From Mesorhizobium sp. AR07 (GTDB lineage: Bacteria > Pseudomonadota > Alphaproteobacteria > Rhizobiales > Rhizobiaceae): a stretch of 64,000 nt of DNA. The stretch lies in contig NZ_CP080525.1 of assembly GCF_024746815.1 (NCBI RefSeq), positions 6,504,501 through 6,568,500 of the forward strand, in the 5' to 3' direction. Made by a program: the position numbers and the translations under genes. This document shows positions 53,312 through 61,878 of this stretch, piece by piece. How positions within the stretch are numbered: position 1 is the stretch's first letter; the number at the start of each line of letters is the position of its first letter. Below the pieces are notes generated by a model that was not told the origin of the DNA, made no database searches, and was given only the letters and a program-made list of their open reading frames with translations.

Positions 53312-54768
53312 GAGGCGGCTCCGATCGATTGGTCGATGCGAACCGGAAACAGCGGCTCGCAGACGGCAACGCCTTCGGTAAAGGCAGGCCGCCGTTCCGC
53401 TGTCAGCGTCTCGACCGGACGCTCGCTTTTCAACGGGTAGAGCGTGGTGCCGACGATGACCCGTTCGCCTGCCTGATAGGCTGCATTACGCTGTGCTGCC
53501 GCAGCGTGAACGCGCTTCTGGATATGTCCGTCCTGAAGGCTGGACAAGACGCCGCCCTCGGCCTCGATTGCCTGCAATTCAGCCCAGGCCATTTCGCAGA
53601 GTTCCGTGGTCAGCGCTTCGACCGCGCCGGACCCATAGGCAGGATCGGCGACATGATCGATATGGCTTTCATTGGCCATGATCAGCTGCGTGTTGCGGGC
53701 GACGCGGCGGGCAAAACCCGCCGGCAAGCCATGCGCGATCGTGTGCGGCAGGATGGAGATCGAATCGGCACCGCCAGATGCCGCCGCAAAGCAGGCAATC
53801 GTGGTGCGCAGGATGTTGGTTTCCGGGTCCATGGCCGTCATCATGCGAAACGACGTCTCGGCATGGATGTTGGCCGTGGAATTGGGGATAGAGCAGGCTT
53901 CCTGCAGCCGCGCCCAAAGCCTGCGCAGCGCCCGGACCTTGGCCATCGACAGCAACTGGTCCTGGTCGACGCTGAGCGCGAAGCCGATATGGGGTGCGGC
54001 ATAGACAAGCGGTTGCCGCGCCGTCTCGAACATTCTGAGGTAGGACACGGCGGAAGCCAGCATGATGCCGAGCTCCTGCGCTTCGGTGGCGCCGGCATTG
54101 TGGAACACCCGCCCGTCCGCCTCCAGCAGCACGCCCGGAACACCCATCGAGAAGAAATGCGCCAGCGATTGCGGCATCGAGGCCTGCAAAGCCTCGATCG
54201 ACATGCGCAGCCGGCCGGTTCCGGCGAAGATCGCCGCCGGATCGATGCCGAAGGAAAGATTGAGCTTTGCCGGATCGGACCGGCGCTTGCTCAGGAACGC
54301 TACCAGCCAGTCGGCCACGGCGCGGCTCCAGGGATGGGCATCGATGCGGACCTGGATGCGGTTGAGCGGCACGCCGTCCAGCACCGTCTCCAGCGCTTTA
54401 ACCGTTCTCGGCAGGCCGTAGCCGAACGCGTTCGGTGCTCCTTCGAAGACAAGCGACAGTCCCGTCGCGCCTTGCGCCACGTCCTCCATGGCCTGGGCTC
54501 TGGCACGGTCGACATCCGGATCGTCGACGCGCTGGCTGACGATCCAGGGCGATCTCGGATTTGCGCGCACGATCGGTTCCGCCGCGATGCTGCGGTCGTA
54601 GAGCGGTTCGATGCGGATGTTGTCGTCGGTATGCGAGACCAGTTTTTCCTCGAAGGAAGCGCCGGCCAACGCCTTTTCCGCCAAAGCCAGCCATCGCTGG
54701 CGCTCGGCGTTCTCAGGTTCGACATCCCTAGTCAAGGCTCCGGCGCCCATCCATTTTCCTCGTTTCAT
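53308..54768 (-). CDS. mutA: Methylmalonyl-CoA mutase small subunit
   Basis: 486 residues with a mutase-type TIM barrel (RQPLVYAAPHIGFALSVDQDQLLSMAKVRALRRLWARLQEAC; NIHAETSFRMMTAMDPETNILRTTIACFAAASGGADSI) but no C-terminal B12-binding DxHxxG sequence. It is thus the non-catalytic partner of the heterodimer with MutB. It is shorter than the about 620-residue MutA that keeps a degenerate B12 domain. The stop overlaps the mutB TTG. ATG 54768 or 54750 may be the start. No cobalamin riboswitch is seen upstream. Confidence 0.9.
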   Translation of the reverse strand: MKRGKWMGAGALTRDVEPENAERQRWLALAEKALAGASFEEKLVSHTDDNIRIEPLYDRSIAAEPIVRANPRSPWIVSQRVDDPDVDRARAQAMEDVAQGATGLSLVFEGAPNAFGYGLPRTVKALETVLDGVPLNRIQVRIDAHPWSRAVADWLVAFLSKRRSDPAKLNLSFGIDPAAIFAGTGRLRMSIEALQASMPQSLAHFFSMGVPGVLLEADGRVFHNAGATEAQELGIMLASAVSYLRMFETARQPLVYAAPHIGFALSVDQDQLLSMAKVRALRRLWARLQEACSIPNSTANIHAETSFRMMTAMDPETNILRTTIACFAAASGGADSISILPHTIAHGLPAGFARRVARNTQLIMANESHIDHVADPAYGSGAVEALTTELCEMAWAELQAIEAEGGVLSSLQDGHIQKRVHAAAAQRNAAYQAGERVIVGTTLYPLKSERPVETLTAERRPAFTEGVAVCEPLFPVRIDQSIGAAS

Positions 54769-54943
54769 GCGGCCGCACCAGCCTGGAGCGGTTCAGTCTA
54801 CGGTCCCCGGTCCGTTACCGCAATGCAATGCGCTTTCACGGTCGAAATTCGATCCCTTTGATATAGGTCGGCTTGCGTGGACGAACCATGAACGATTGCC
54901 AAACACCGGCAAAATCCGCAAGTTCCAAAAATCCGATTTTCGA

Positions 54944-55035
54944 CGATTAGCCCGGATTGGGGCGATTGGCATCATTTGAACGATTGGCCCCGATTTGGAC
55001 GATTGGCCCCGATTTGGACGATTGGCATTGTCGCT
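54944..55035 (+). repeat. Degenerate 19-bp tandem repeat array upstream of the HerA-like ATPase gene
   Basis: Five successive units: 54944-54962, 54963-54980 (18 bp), two identical units CGATTGGCCCCGATTTGGA at 54981-54999 and 55000-55018, then a partial from 55019. Each unit starts CGATT(A/G)G. The array lies in the divergent spacer between mutA and the ATPase gene, so it may affect either promoter. Confidence 0.85.
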
Positions 55036-55105
55036 GTGCAACGGCCTCACTATACCTGCGGCAAGGCCACTGGCTTGGACACATCAGTTTGCGGAGACCG
55101 GACAT

Positions 55106-56653
55106 ATGGCTGACGACACCAGTATTTTCATCGGCGCCAGCCGCAAGCCGGACGACAGCTATCAGCGTGCCGAGCATTTGTTGCTGCAATATGGGAACCG
55201 CCATGGCCTGGTGACCGGCGCCACCGGCACCGGCAAGACCGTCACCTTGCAGATCCTGGCCGAAGGGTTTTCCAACGCCGGCGTGCCGGTGTTCTGCGCC
55301 GACATCAAGGGCGATCTGTCCGGCATCGCCATGATGGGCACGGCGCAGGATTTTCTCGTCAAGCGGGCCGAGCAGGTCAAGCTCGACCCCTACGACTTCC
55401 AGGAATTTCCGGTCATCCTCTGGGACCTGTTCGGCGAGCAGGGCCATCCGATCCGCGCCACGGTTTCTGAAATGGGGCCGTTGCTTTTGTCGCGCCTGAT
55501 GAACCTGACCGATGCGCAGGAAGGCATCATGAACATCGCTTTCCGTCTGGCGGACGAGGAAGGCCTGCTGCTGCTCGACATGAAGGACCTGCAGGCGCTG
55601 CTGGCCAACATCGCCGAGCGCGCCGACGAACTGGGTTCGCGCTATGGCAATGTGACGAAGCCTTCCGTGGGAGCCATCCAGCGCACGCTGCTGGTGCTGG
55701 AGCAGCAGGGGGCTGCGCATTTCTTCGGCGAGCCGGCACTGCGCATCGCCGACATCATGCGCACCACCCGTGACGGACGTGGCGCCATCAGCGTGCTTGC
55801 CGCCGACAAGCTGATGATGAATCCGCGGCTCTACGCGACCTTCCTGTTATGGCTGATGTCGGAGCTGTTCGAGGTGCTGCCGGAAGTCGGCGATCCCGAC
55901 AGGCCGAAACTGGTGTTCTTCTTCGACGAGGCGCACCTTCTGTTCGACGAAGCACCGAAAGTGTTGATCGACCGCGTCGAGCAGGTGGTCCGCCTGATCC
56001 GCTCGAAGGGCGTCGGTGTCTATTTCGTTACGCAGAACCCTTTGGATGTCCCGGAAAAAGTTCTGGCCCAACTTGGCAACCGCGTACAACACGCGCTGCG
56101 CGCCTATACGCCACGCGAGCAGCAGGCGGTGAAGACCGCAGCCGAAACCTTCAGGCCGAATCCCGACTTCGATTGCGCCACCGCGATCACCCAGCTCGGC
56201 ACCGGTGAGGCGCTGGTCTCCACGCTCGAAACCAAAGGCATTCCGTCCATGGTGCAGCGGACGCTGATCCGCCCGCCCGCCTCGCGCCTCGGGCCGATCA
56301 CGCCCGCCGAGCGACAAAAGCTGATCCAGGAAAGCCCGGTCGCCGGCCAGTACGATCAGGTCATCGATCGCGAATCGGCTTTCGAGATGCTGCAGAAGCG
56401 GGCCAAGGAGGCGCAGGACGCCGAAGAGCAGGCACAGCAGACGAGCAGCGGCGGCTCGCGCTGGACCATTCCCGGCTTCGGCAATGACGATCCGGCACCG
56501 CAATCGGGAGGCAGGCGCCCACCGGCGCCGCGCCCATCCAATCGTCAGACGGTGGCCGAGGCCGCGATAAAGTCGGTGGTCCGATCTGTCGGCTCGTCGG
56601 TGGGCCGGGCGATCGTGCGCGGGATATTGGGCAGCCTGTCGAGGGGGCGGTAA
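55106..56653 (+). CDS. HerA-like ATPase, DUF853 (YjgR-type)
   Basis: 515 residues. Walker A GATGTGKT follows GNRHGLVT near residue 35. Walker B is RPKLVFFFDEAHLLFDEAP, and TQNPLDVPEKVLAQLGNRVQHALRAYTPREQQAV carries the sensor/arginine-finger part. A Pro/Ser/Arg-rich tail follows from about residue 435. This is the DUF853/YjgR branch of the HerA/FtsK superfamily, a hexameric DNA- or protein-remodelling ATPase of unknown role. ATG 55106 has GGAG nine bases upstream; earlier in-frame sequence is the tandem-repeat array and is not coding. Confidence 0.9.
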   Translation: MADDTSIFIGASRKPDDSYQRAEHLLLQYGNRHGLVTGATGTGKTVTLQILAEGFSNAGVPVFCADIKGDLSGIAMMGTAQDFLVKRAEQVKLDPYDFQEFPVILWDLFGEQGHPIRATVSEMGPLLLSRLMNLTDAQEGIMNIAFRLADEEGLLLLDMKDLQALLANIAERADELGSRYGNVTKPSVGAIQRTLLVLEQQGAAHFFGEPALRIADIMRTTRDGRGAISVLAADKLMMNPRLYATFLLWLMSELFEVLPEVGDPDRPKLVFFFDEAHLLFDEAPKVLIDRVEQVVRLIRSKGVGVYFVTQNPLDVPEKVLAQLGNRVQHALRAYTPREQQAVKTAAETFRPNPDFDCATAITQLGTGEALVSTLETKGIPSMVQRTLIRPPASRLGPITPAERQKLIQESPVAGQYDQVIDRESAFEMLQKRAKEAQDAEEQAQQTSSGGSRWTIPGFGNDDPAPQSGGRRPPAPRPSNRQTVAEAAIKSVVRSVGSSVGRAIVRGILGSLSRGR

Positions 56654-56688
56654 GATTTGAGCCAGCGGCGTTGCCGCTGCCTCGTGGA

Positions 56689-57516
56689 TCAGAAGATCGA
56701 ATTGGTGATCGCTTTCACCGGGCCGAGCAGCACCGATCCTTCCGGCACGCCGGCATCGATCGGGATGGCCTTGCGGTTGGCCGTCGCCACCATTGCCTGA
56801 CCGATATCAGCGGTAACAATGACCGGGCTCTTCGACGGCACGCGATCGTAGAGATCGATGATGTCCTGGTTCATGAAGCGAACGCAGCCTGAAGAGACCG
56901 ACTTGCCGATCGACTTCCATTCCGGCGAACCGTGCAGGCGGTAGAGCGTGTCAACATTGCCCTGGAAGAGATAGAGCGCGCGCGCACCGAGCGGATTCTT
57001 CAGCCCGCCTGGCATGCCGCCATTGTCGGCGCTGTACGGCTTCAGTTCCGGCTGCCTGGCGATCATTTCATCCGGCGGCGTCCACTTCGGCCATTTCTGC
57101 TTCCATTGGACGACGGCGTCGCCGGACCATTCGAAGCCGGCGCGACCGAGACCGACGCCATAGCGGATCGCCTGGCCGCCTGGGCGCACGAGATAGAGGT
57201 GGTGCCCGGTCGTGTCGACGATGAGGGTGCCGGGCTTCTGTCCCGTCGGATCGGGAACGATCTGGCGCAGGTATTGCGGATCGATCTTCTCGAACGGTAT
57301 GGCCGGAAGATCGAAGCCACCATCGCTGACGGCCGCGTACATCGTTGCATAGTCCGGCAGCGGCGGCTCGACATAGGTTGGCGGCGGCGGCGGCTCGACC
57401 GGTGCCGGTCCGGTGGTGGCACATGCGGAAACCGCGATCGAAGCGGCGCCCAATGCAGCGGCGTTGAGAAAGCCGCGACGGCTCAGGCGAAAGGATTCGA
57501 TTTCAGTTATGGACAT
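56689..57516 (-). CDS. L,D-transpeptidase (YkuD family), exported
   Basis: 275 residues. A twin-arginine-like signal (RLSRRGFLNAAALG) contains a lipobox-like SACATT, so the protein may be Tat-exported and lipidated. A Pro-rich linker (PAPVEPPPPPTYVEPPLPDY) precedes the YkuD domain with the catalytic motif RLHGSPEWKSIGKSVSSGCVRF (His and Cys). YkuD enzymes form 3-3 peptidoglycan cross-links or attach proteins to the wall. Single-gene unit on the minus strand; 230 bp of mosaic-type sequence separates it from the dehalogenase gene. Confidence 0.9.
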   Translation of the reverse strand: MSITEIESFRLSRRGFLNAAALGAASIAVSACATTGPAPVEPPPPPTYVEPPLPDYATMYAAVSDGGFDLPAIPFEKIDPQYLRQIVPDPTGQKPGTLIVDTTGHHLYLVRPGGQAIRYGVGLGRAGFEWSGDAVVQWKQKWPKWTPPDEMIARQPELKPYSADNGGMPGGLKNPLGARALYLFQGNVDTLYRLHGSPEWKSIGKSVSSGCVRFMNQDIIDLYDRVPSKSPVIVTADIGQAMVATANRKAIPIDAGVPEGSVLLGPVKAITNSIF

Positions 57517-57700
57517 GATTGCCTTCTTTAGGTCTCAAATCGCAACAAAGCGTGAATTCGCGGACCGCTGCGCGGGTGCCTGACAACACCTGGCCCGATA
57601 GGCGGTTCCGATTCTGGCCCGAACGTGGGCAAACAAAGGCGAAGCTGTGACTGCGCCGCCACTGTGGCGCCAGAGACACAGGGTGTGCGACCTCTGTTTT

Positions 57701-57747
57701 GTGCATGGCGTTGTGCCAAAGCCCGAGCCACTTTGCGCGACATGCGC
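57701..57747 (-). repeat. Intergenic mosaic repeat, copy 2
   Basis: Read on the minus strand it runs from GCGCATGTCGCGCAAAGTGG to GGCACAACGCCATGCAC, the same element as 11884-11930. It ends at the stop codon of the haloacid dehalogenase gene. Confidence 0.7.
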
Positions 57748-58409
57748 TAGCTGCCGGGCACCAGCGCTTCGAGCGATGGCAGGATCAGGGCCGGCGGAAA
57801 GTCCCGGTATTCCTCGGGCTGGTCGGAGCGGTTGATCCACACCGTGCGGAAGCCGAATTTGGTCGCTCCGGCAATGTCCCAGCGGTTGGAGGACTGGAAG
57901 GAAACCGCGCCGGGGTAGAGGCGCCAGCCGGTGGTGACCATGTCGTAGACCGTCGGGTCGGTCTTGAAGCGCCGCACGGCATCGACGGAATAGATATCGT
58001 CCAGAACCTGGTCGAGCGCTGCGGATTTGACCGCTGCCTCCAGCATTTCGGGCGAGCCGTTGGACAGGATCGCCAGCCTTGCGCCCGAAGCCTTGAGCGC
58101 CTTGAGCACGGCCGGCACTTCCGGATAGCAATCCAGCCGCCAGTAGGCGTCCAGCAGTTTCGCCTTGAGGCCGGGATCGGCCGAGGGAACCTTGCGCAAG
58201 GCGAAATCTAGCGCTTGTTCGGTCAGTTGCCAGAAATCGGCATAGGCGCCCATCAATGTGCGCACCCAGGAATATTCGAGCTGCTTGGCGCGCCAGATTT
58301 CGGACAGCAATTGGCCGTCCGGCCCAATCTGATCGGCATGGCGGCGCACGGCGGCATGCACGTCGAACAGCGTGCCATAGGCGTCGAAAACATAGGCGGC
58401 GTATTGCAT
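57747..58409 (-). CDS. Haloacid dehalogenase, type II
   Basis: 220 residues. HAD motif 1 is YVFDAYGTLFDVHAA with nucleophile Asp9, motif 2 is LAILSNGSPEML, and the family-specific VSFQSSNRWDIAGATKFGFRTVWINR block of L-2-haloacid dehalogenases is present with the SxNxWD substrate site. It cleaves short-chain L-2-haloacids by an ester intermediate; the natural substrate is unknown. ATG 58409 begins directly before motif 1; an earlier ATG 36 bases upstream lacks support. Confidence 0.88.
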   Translation of the reverse strand: MQYAAYVFDAYGTLFDVHAAVRRHADQIGPDGQLLSEIWRAKQLEYSWVRTLMGAYADFWQLTEQALDFALRKVPSADPGLKAKLLDAYWRLDCYPEVPAVLKALKASGARLAILSNGSPEMLEAAVKSAALDQVLDDIYSVDAVRRFKTDPTVYDMVTTGWRLYPGAVSFQSSNRWDIAGATKFGFRTVWINRSDQPEEYRDFPPALILPSLEALVPGS

Positions 58410-58565
58410 GGCAACAGTTTTGAGGCGAGGCGGCGCAAGGTGCAAGCCTTGATTGCATCGCGCCCGTCGCTGGCCTCAACAAAACTCCGCGATGCCGGTT
58501 GACGGCGCCCGCCAAAGCATCTTCCAATGGTGGTGACACGAGAGCGGTTGAAACGGGATAATGCG

Positions 58566-59444
58566 ATGACACTGGCGGCTGCGGCGCAATCCGCGACATG
58601 GACTTTCGTCGATGGTGATTGGCACGAGGGCAATGTCGCCATTCTGGGACCGCGCAGCCACGCCATGTGGCTTGGCACCAGCGTGTTCGACGGTGGCCGC
58701 TGGTTCGAAGGCGTCGCGCCCGACCTCGAGCTCCATGCCGCCAGGGTGAATTCCTCGGCGATTGCGCTCGGCCTCAAGCCGTCGATGACCGCCGACAAGA
58801 TCGTCGGGCTCACCTGGGACGGGTTGAAGAAATTCGACGGCAAGACGGCGGTCTACATCAGGCCGATGTACTGGGCCGAGCACGGCGGCTACATGGGCGT
58901 GCCGGCCGACCCTGCCTCGACCCGGTTTTGCCTTTGCCTTTATGAATCGCCGATGATCCCGCCGACCGGTTTTTCGGTGACCGTGTCGCCGTTCCGCCGC
59001 CCGACCATCGAAACCATGCCGACCAACGCCAAGGCCGGCTGCCTCTACCCCAACAACGGCCGTGCCATTCTCGAAGCCAAGATGCGCGGTTTTGACAATG
59101 CACTGGTGCTCGACATGCTGGGCAACGTCGCCGAGACCGGAACCTCGAACATCTTCCTGGTCAAGGACAGCCATGTGCTGACCCCGATGCCGAACGGCAC
59201 CTTCCTGTCCGGCATCACCCGCTCGCGCACCATGACGCTGCTTGGCGAGTATGGCTTCAAGACCACCGAAAAGACGCTGTCGGTACGGGATTTCCTCGAA
59301 GCGGACGAAATCTTTTCGACCGGAAACCATTCCAAGGTGGTGCCGATCACCCGTATCGAGGATCGCAACCTGCAACCCGGGCCGGTGGCCAAGAAGGCAC
59401 GCGAGCTCTATTGGGATTGGGCGCATTCGACGTCAGCTGGCTGA
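58566..59444 (+). CDS. Class IV aminotransferase (branched-chain amino acid aminotransferase-like)
   Basis: 293 residues of the fold-type IV PLP family. The Schiff-base lysine is K156 (TNAKAGCLYPNN) and the downstream glutamate lies in GNVAETGTSNIFLV. Members are branched-chain aminotransferases, D-amino acid aminotransferases or aminodeoxychorismate lyases. The length and GTSVFDGGRWFEG substrate-loop region fit a BCAT-like transaminase, but substrate is not proven. ATG 58566 is within GATAATGCGATG, with GGGA upstream. Divergent from the dehalogenase gene. Confidence 0.87.
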   Translation: MTLAAAAQSATWTFVDGDWHEGNVAILGPRSHAMWLGTSVFDGGRWFEGVAPDLELHAARVNSSAIALGLKPSMTADKIVGLTWDGLKKFDGKTAVYIRPMYWAEHGGYMGVPADPASTRFCLCLYESPMIPPTGFSVTVSPFRRPTIETMPTNAKAGCLYPNNGRAILEAKMRGFDNALVLDMLGNVAETGTSNIFLVKDSHVLTPMPNGTFLSGITRSRTMTLLGEYGFKTTEKTLSVRDFLEADEIFSTGNHSKVVPITRIEDRNLQPGPVAKKARELYWDWAHSTSAG

Positions 59445-59525
59445 CGCGTCCGGCCTGGCCTTTTGTCGCGGCGCGGTTCGTTGCCGGAAAACCGTGTGAC
59501 AGTTTTCCGCAACCCGCTTAGAAAG

Positions 59526-59550
59526 GGAACCGGCGCTTCATTCCGGAGTT
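59526..59550 (+). promoter_or_regulatory. Candidate EcfG (general stress) promoter of sodB
   Basis: GGAAC at 59526-59530 and GTT at 59548-59550 are 17 bases apart, the alphaproteobacterial EcfG/RpoE2 promoter pattern. The base before GTT is A instead of the favoured C. A start about 8 bp downstream would leave a 60-65 nt leader before ATG 59621. Confidence 0.5.
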
Positions 59551-59620
59551 GTTCCAGCTCAATCCAGACCTATCTTAGTCCGGTATCGACACCGGATTTT
59601 TCCACGAGGGAGTACTACCC

Positions 59621-60220
59621 ATGGCTTTTGAATTGCCCGCCCTGCCTTACGACTACGAGGCCCTGCAGCCTTACATGTCGAAAGAGACGCTGGAGTATCA
59701 TCACGACAAGCACCACAAGGCCTATGTCGACAACGGCAACAAGCTCGCCGCCGAAGCCGGCATGGGCGATCTGTCGGTCGAAGAGGTGGTCAAGCAGTCG
59801 TTCGGCAAGAATGCCGGTCTCTTCAACAATGCCGCCCAGCATTACAACCACATCCATTTCTGGAAGTGGATGAAGAAGGGCGGCGGCGGCAACAAGCTTC
59901 CCGGCGCTTTGCAGAAGGCGGTCGACAGCGATCTCGGCGGCTACGACAAGTTCAAGGCCGACTTCATCGCCGCGGGCACGACGCAGTTCGGTTCCGGCTG
60001 GGCCTGGGTTTCGGTCAAGGATGGCAAGCTGGCGATCTCGAAGACGCCGAATGGTGAGAACCCGCTCGTCCATGGCGCGTCGCCGATCCTCGGCGTCGAT
60101 GTCTGGGAACACTCCTATTACATCGACTATCGCAACGCCCGCCCGAAATATCTCGAAGCGTTCGTCGACAGCCTGATCAACTGGGATCACGTGCTCGAAT
60201 TGTACGAAAAGGCGAAGTGA
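59621..60220 (+). CDS. sodB: Superoxide dismutase (Fe/Mn)
   Basis: 199 residues, complete. Iron/manganese SOD ligands are all visible: LEYHHDKHHKAYVDN (first His), NNAAQHYNHIHFW (second His), and DVWEHSYYIDYRNARPKYLEAF (Asp and last His). TQFGSGWAWV is also present. It disproportionates superoxide in the cytoplasm. Metal choice cannot be settled by eye. An intrinsic terminator (60232-60263) follows at once, and a candidate EcfG promoter precedes, so it is a single-gene unit. Confidence 0.96.
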   Translation: MAFELPALPYDYEALQPYMSKETLEYHHDKHHKAYVDNGNKLAAEAGMGDLSVEEVVKQSFGKNAGLFNNAAQHYNHIHFWKWMKKGGGGNKLPGALQKAVDSDLGGYDKFKADFIAAGTTQFGSGWAWVSVKDGKLAISKTPNGENPLVHGASPILGVDVWEHSYYIDYRNARPKYLEAFVDSLINWDHVLELYEKAK

Positions 60221-60231
60221 TCGATCGTCAG

Positions 60232-60263
60232 AAAGCCCCGGCAACCCGGGGCTTTTCTTTTTC
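60232..60263 (+). terminator. Intrinsic terminator of sodB
   Basis: Ten-base stem AAAGCCCCGG/CCGGGGCTTT with CAAC loop, followed by a T-rich tract (TTCTTTTTC). It begins 12 bp after the sodB stop. Confidence 0.93.
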
Positions 60264-60302
60264 TGCGTCGTGATCCCGTAGCAGAGGTTCGGCAAAATCA
60301 TC

Positions 60303-60327
60303 CCGGGGGAAGGGAATATTCCCCCGG
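60303..60327. promoter_or_regulatory. 9-bp inverted repeat upstream of the cytochrome c' gene
   Basis: CCGGGGGAA (60303-60311) and TTCCCCCGG (60319-60327) are exact reverse complements around GGGAATA. It lies 53 bp before the cytochrome c' ATG. It may be an operator or an mRNA leader hairpin. Confidence 0.5.
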
Positions 60328-60380
60328 TCGCATCCGTTAGCGCTCTGTCCCGAAATGCCTTCACCCATGGAGCCAATTGA

Positions 60381-60818
60381 ATGAGAAAGCTTGCCCTCGC
60401 CATCTCTATGCTCGCTCTCGTCGGTTCGGCGGCCTTTGCTGACCCGATCCTGGATCGGCAGGCTCTGATGAAGGAACGTGGAAAGATTGCCGGCGGATTG
60501 TCGAAAGTGGTCAACGGCCAGGAGCCTTTCGAAGCAGCAGCGGTGCTGACAGCGTTGCAGGCGCTGCAGGCGAATGCCGAAAAGTTGGATATTGACACTC
60601 TTTTCCCGGTCGGCAGCGACGCTGGCGACACCACGGCTGCACCCAAGATCTGGGAAGACATGGCCGGCTTCAAGACGGTTCACGCCAAGTATCTCGCTGA
60701 CGTCAAGGCTGCGGTCGCAGCCGCGCCAGCGGATGTCGACGCCTTGAAGGCGCAGTTCAACACGATCGGCTCCGATTGCGGCACTTGCCATCAGACCTAC
60801 AGAATCAAAAAGAGCTGA
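60381..60818 (+). CDS. Cytochrome c' (c556-type), periplasmic
   Basis: 145 residues. A signal peptide (MRKLALAISMLALVGSAAFA) is followed by a four-helix-bundle cytochrome c' with the heme site at the far C-terminus (CGTCHQTYRIKK; CxxCH). The typical DPILDRQALMKERGK first helix is present. Such proteins bind NO or act as electron carriers. Ten bp separate it from the diheme cytochrome gene, so the two form an operon. Confidence 0.92.
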   Translation: MRKLALAISMLALVGSAAFADPILDRQALMKERGKIAGGLSKVVNGQEPFEAAAVLTALQALQANAEKLDIDTLFPVGSDAGDTTAAPKIWEDMAGFKTVHAKYLADVKAAVAAAPADVDALKAQFNTIGSDCGTCHQTYRIKKS

Positions 60819-60828
60819 TCGCGGGCAA

Positions 60829-61779
60829 ATGCCCTGGCTGAAAAAACTCGTCGGCGCCCTCGTCGTTCTGGGCGGCGTCGGCGCGGTTGCCGGGTGGTTC
60901 CTGTCGGCGCCGGTGAGGCTCGACAGTGAGACCCTGGCCAAGCTTGGCCCTGGCGACGCGGCCAGGGGCAAGCGTATTTTCTATGCCGGCGGCTGCACCT
61001 CCTGCCATGCAAAGCCGGGGTCGCAGGACGTTGCGCGGCTTCAACTGGTGGGCGGCCTCGAGCTCAAGACGCCATTCGGCACCTTCGTTCCGCCCAATAT
61101 TTCGCAAGACCCCAAGGACGGCATCGGCGCCTGGTCGGTCGCGGACCTCGCCAATGCCATGCTGAAGGGGGTGTCGCCTTCGGGCGAACACTTCTATCCG
61201 GCATTTCCCTATGCGTCCTACGCGCGCATGAAACCGGCCGACATTGCCGATCTCTATGCCTTCCTGAAGACGCTGCCGGCCGTCGCCGGCAAGGCGCCGG
61301 GCAATTCGCTGGCATTCCCATTCAACATTCGTCGCGGCATCGGCCTGTGGAAGCGGCTCTATCTCAGCGATCAGCCGGTCGTTTCACTCCCCGAAGGCAC
61401 GCCCGACCGGGTGGTGGCCGGCCGCTATCTGGTCGAAGGGCCGGGTCACTGCGGCGAATGCCACACGCCGCGCGACTTTGCGGGCGGTACGAAGAGGAAC
61501 GAGTGGCTGGCGGGCGCTGTGGCCGCCGAAGGCAGCGGTATCGTGTCGAACATCACCTCGGGCGAGGGCGGCATCGGCAACTGGTCTGACGCCGACATCG
61601 CCAACTATCTCGAAACCGGCTTTACGCCGGAGTTCGATTCCGCGAGCGGTGCCATGGTCGATGTACAAAAGAACATGGCCGAACTGACGTCGGATGACCG
61701 TGCGGCGATCGCCGCCTACCTGAAGGCGATACCGCCGCATCCAAACGGCTATCCCGCGCGCAAGAAGACGGCGAACTGA
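60829..61779 (+). CDS. Membrane-anchored diheme cytochrome c
   Basis: 316 residues. An uncleaved N-terminal anchor (LVGALVVLGGVGAVAGWFL) is followed by two class I cytochrome c domains with heme motifs CTSCH and CGECH and their distal Met regions (PAFPYASYARM; MVDVQKNMAEL). It resembles the cytochrome subunits of membrane alcohol/aldehyde/gluconate dehydrogenases, but no dehydrogenase gene is adjacent, so the electron donor is unknown. It may work with the upstream cytochrome c'. Confidence 0.9.
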   Translation: MPWLKKLVGALVVLGGVGAVAGWFLSAPVRLDSETLAKLGPGDAARGKRIFYAGGCTSCHAKPGSQDVARLQLVGGLELKTPFGTFVPPNISQDPKDGIGAWSVADLANAMLKGVSPSGEHFYPAFPYASYARMKPADIADLYAFLKTLPAVAGKAPGNSLAFPFNIRRGIGLWKRLYLSDQPVVSLPEGTPDRVVAGRYLVEGPGHCGECHTPRDFAGGTKRNEWLAGAVAAEGSGIVSNITSGEGGIGNWSDADIANYLETGFTPEFDSASGAMVDVQKNMAELTSDDRAAIAAYLKAIPPHPNGYPARKKTAN

Positions 61780-61780
61780 C

Positions 61781-61827
61781 GCGTGGCGCTCAAAAGCGCG
61801 CAGCGGTTTCGAAACAACGACATGCAC
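61781..61827 (+). repeat. Intergenic mosaic repeat, copy 3
   Basis: Runs from GCGTGGCGCTCAAAAGCGCG to GAAACAACGACATGCAC and matches the family of 11884-11930. It begins one base after the diheme cytochrome stop. Confidence 0.7.
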
Positions 61828-61840
61828 CAAACAAGGACCA

Positions 61841-61878
61841 AAGCGCGGCGTTTGAATCTCTTCAAACACCAAGCGCTT
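61841..61878. repeat. Stem-loop between converging genes
   Basis: Outer AAGCGC (61841-61846)/GCGCTT (61873-61878) encloses a perfect GTTTGAA/TTCAAAC stem (61850-61856 and 61861-61867) with TCTC loop. It lies between the cytochrome stop and the SET-domain gene stop. It may act as a bidirectional end signal, but T-runs are absent. Confidence 0.6.

Noticed and set aside
54769..54943. Cobalamin riboswitch upstream of the methylmalonyl-CoA mutase genes
   Set aside because: I looked for the conserved B12-box and found none. Control, if any, lies elsewhere.
54944..55035. CRISPR array
   Set aside because: The units are contiguous 19-bp tandem repeats without spacers, and no cas genes are present.
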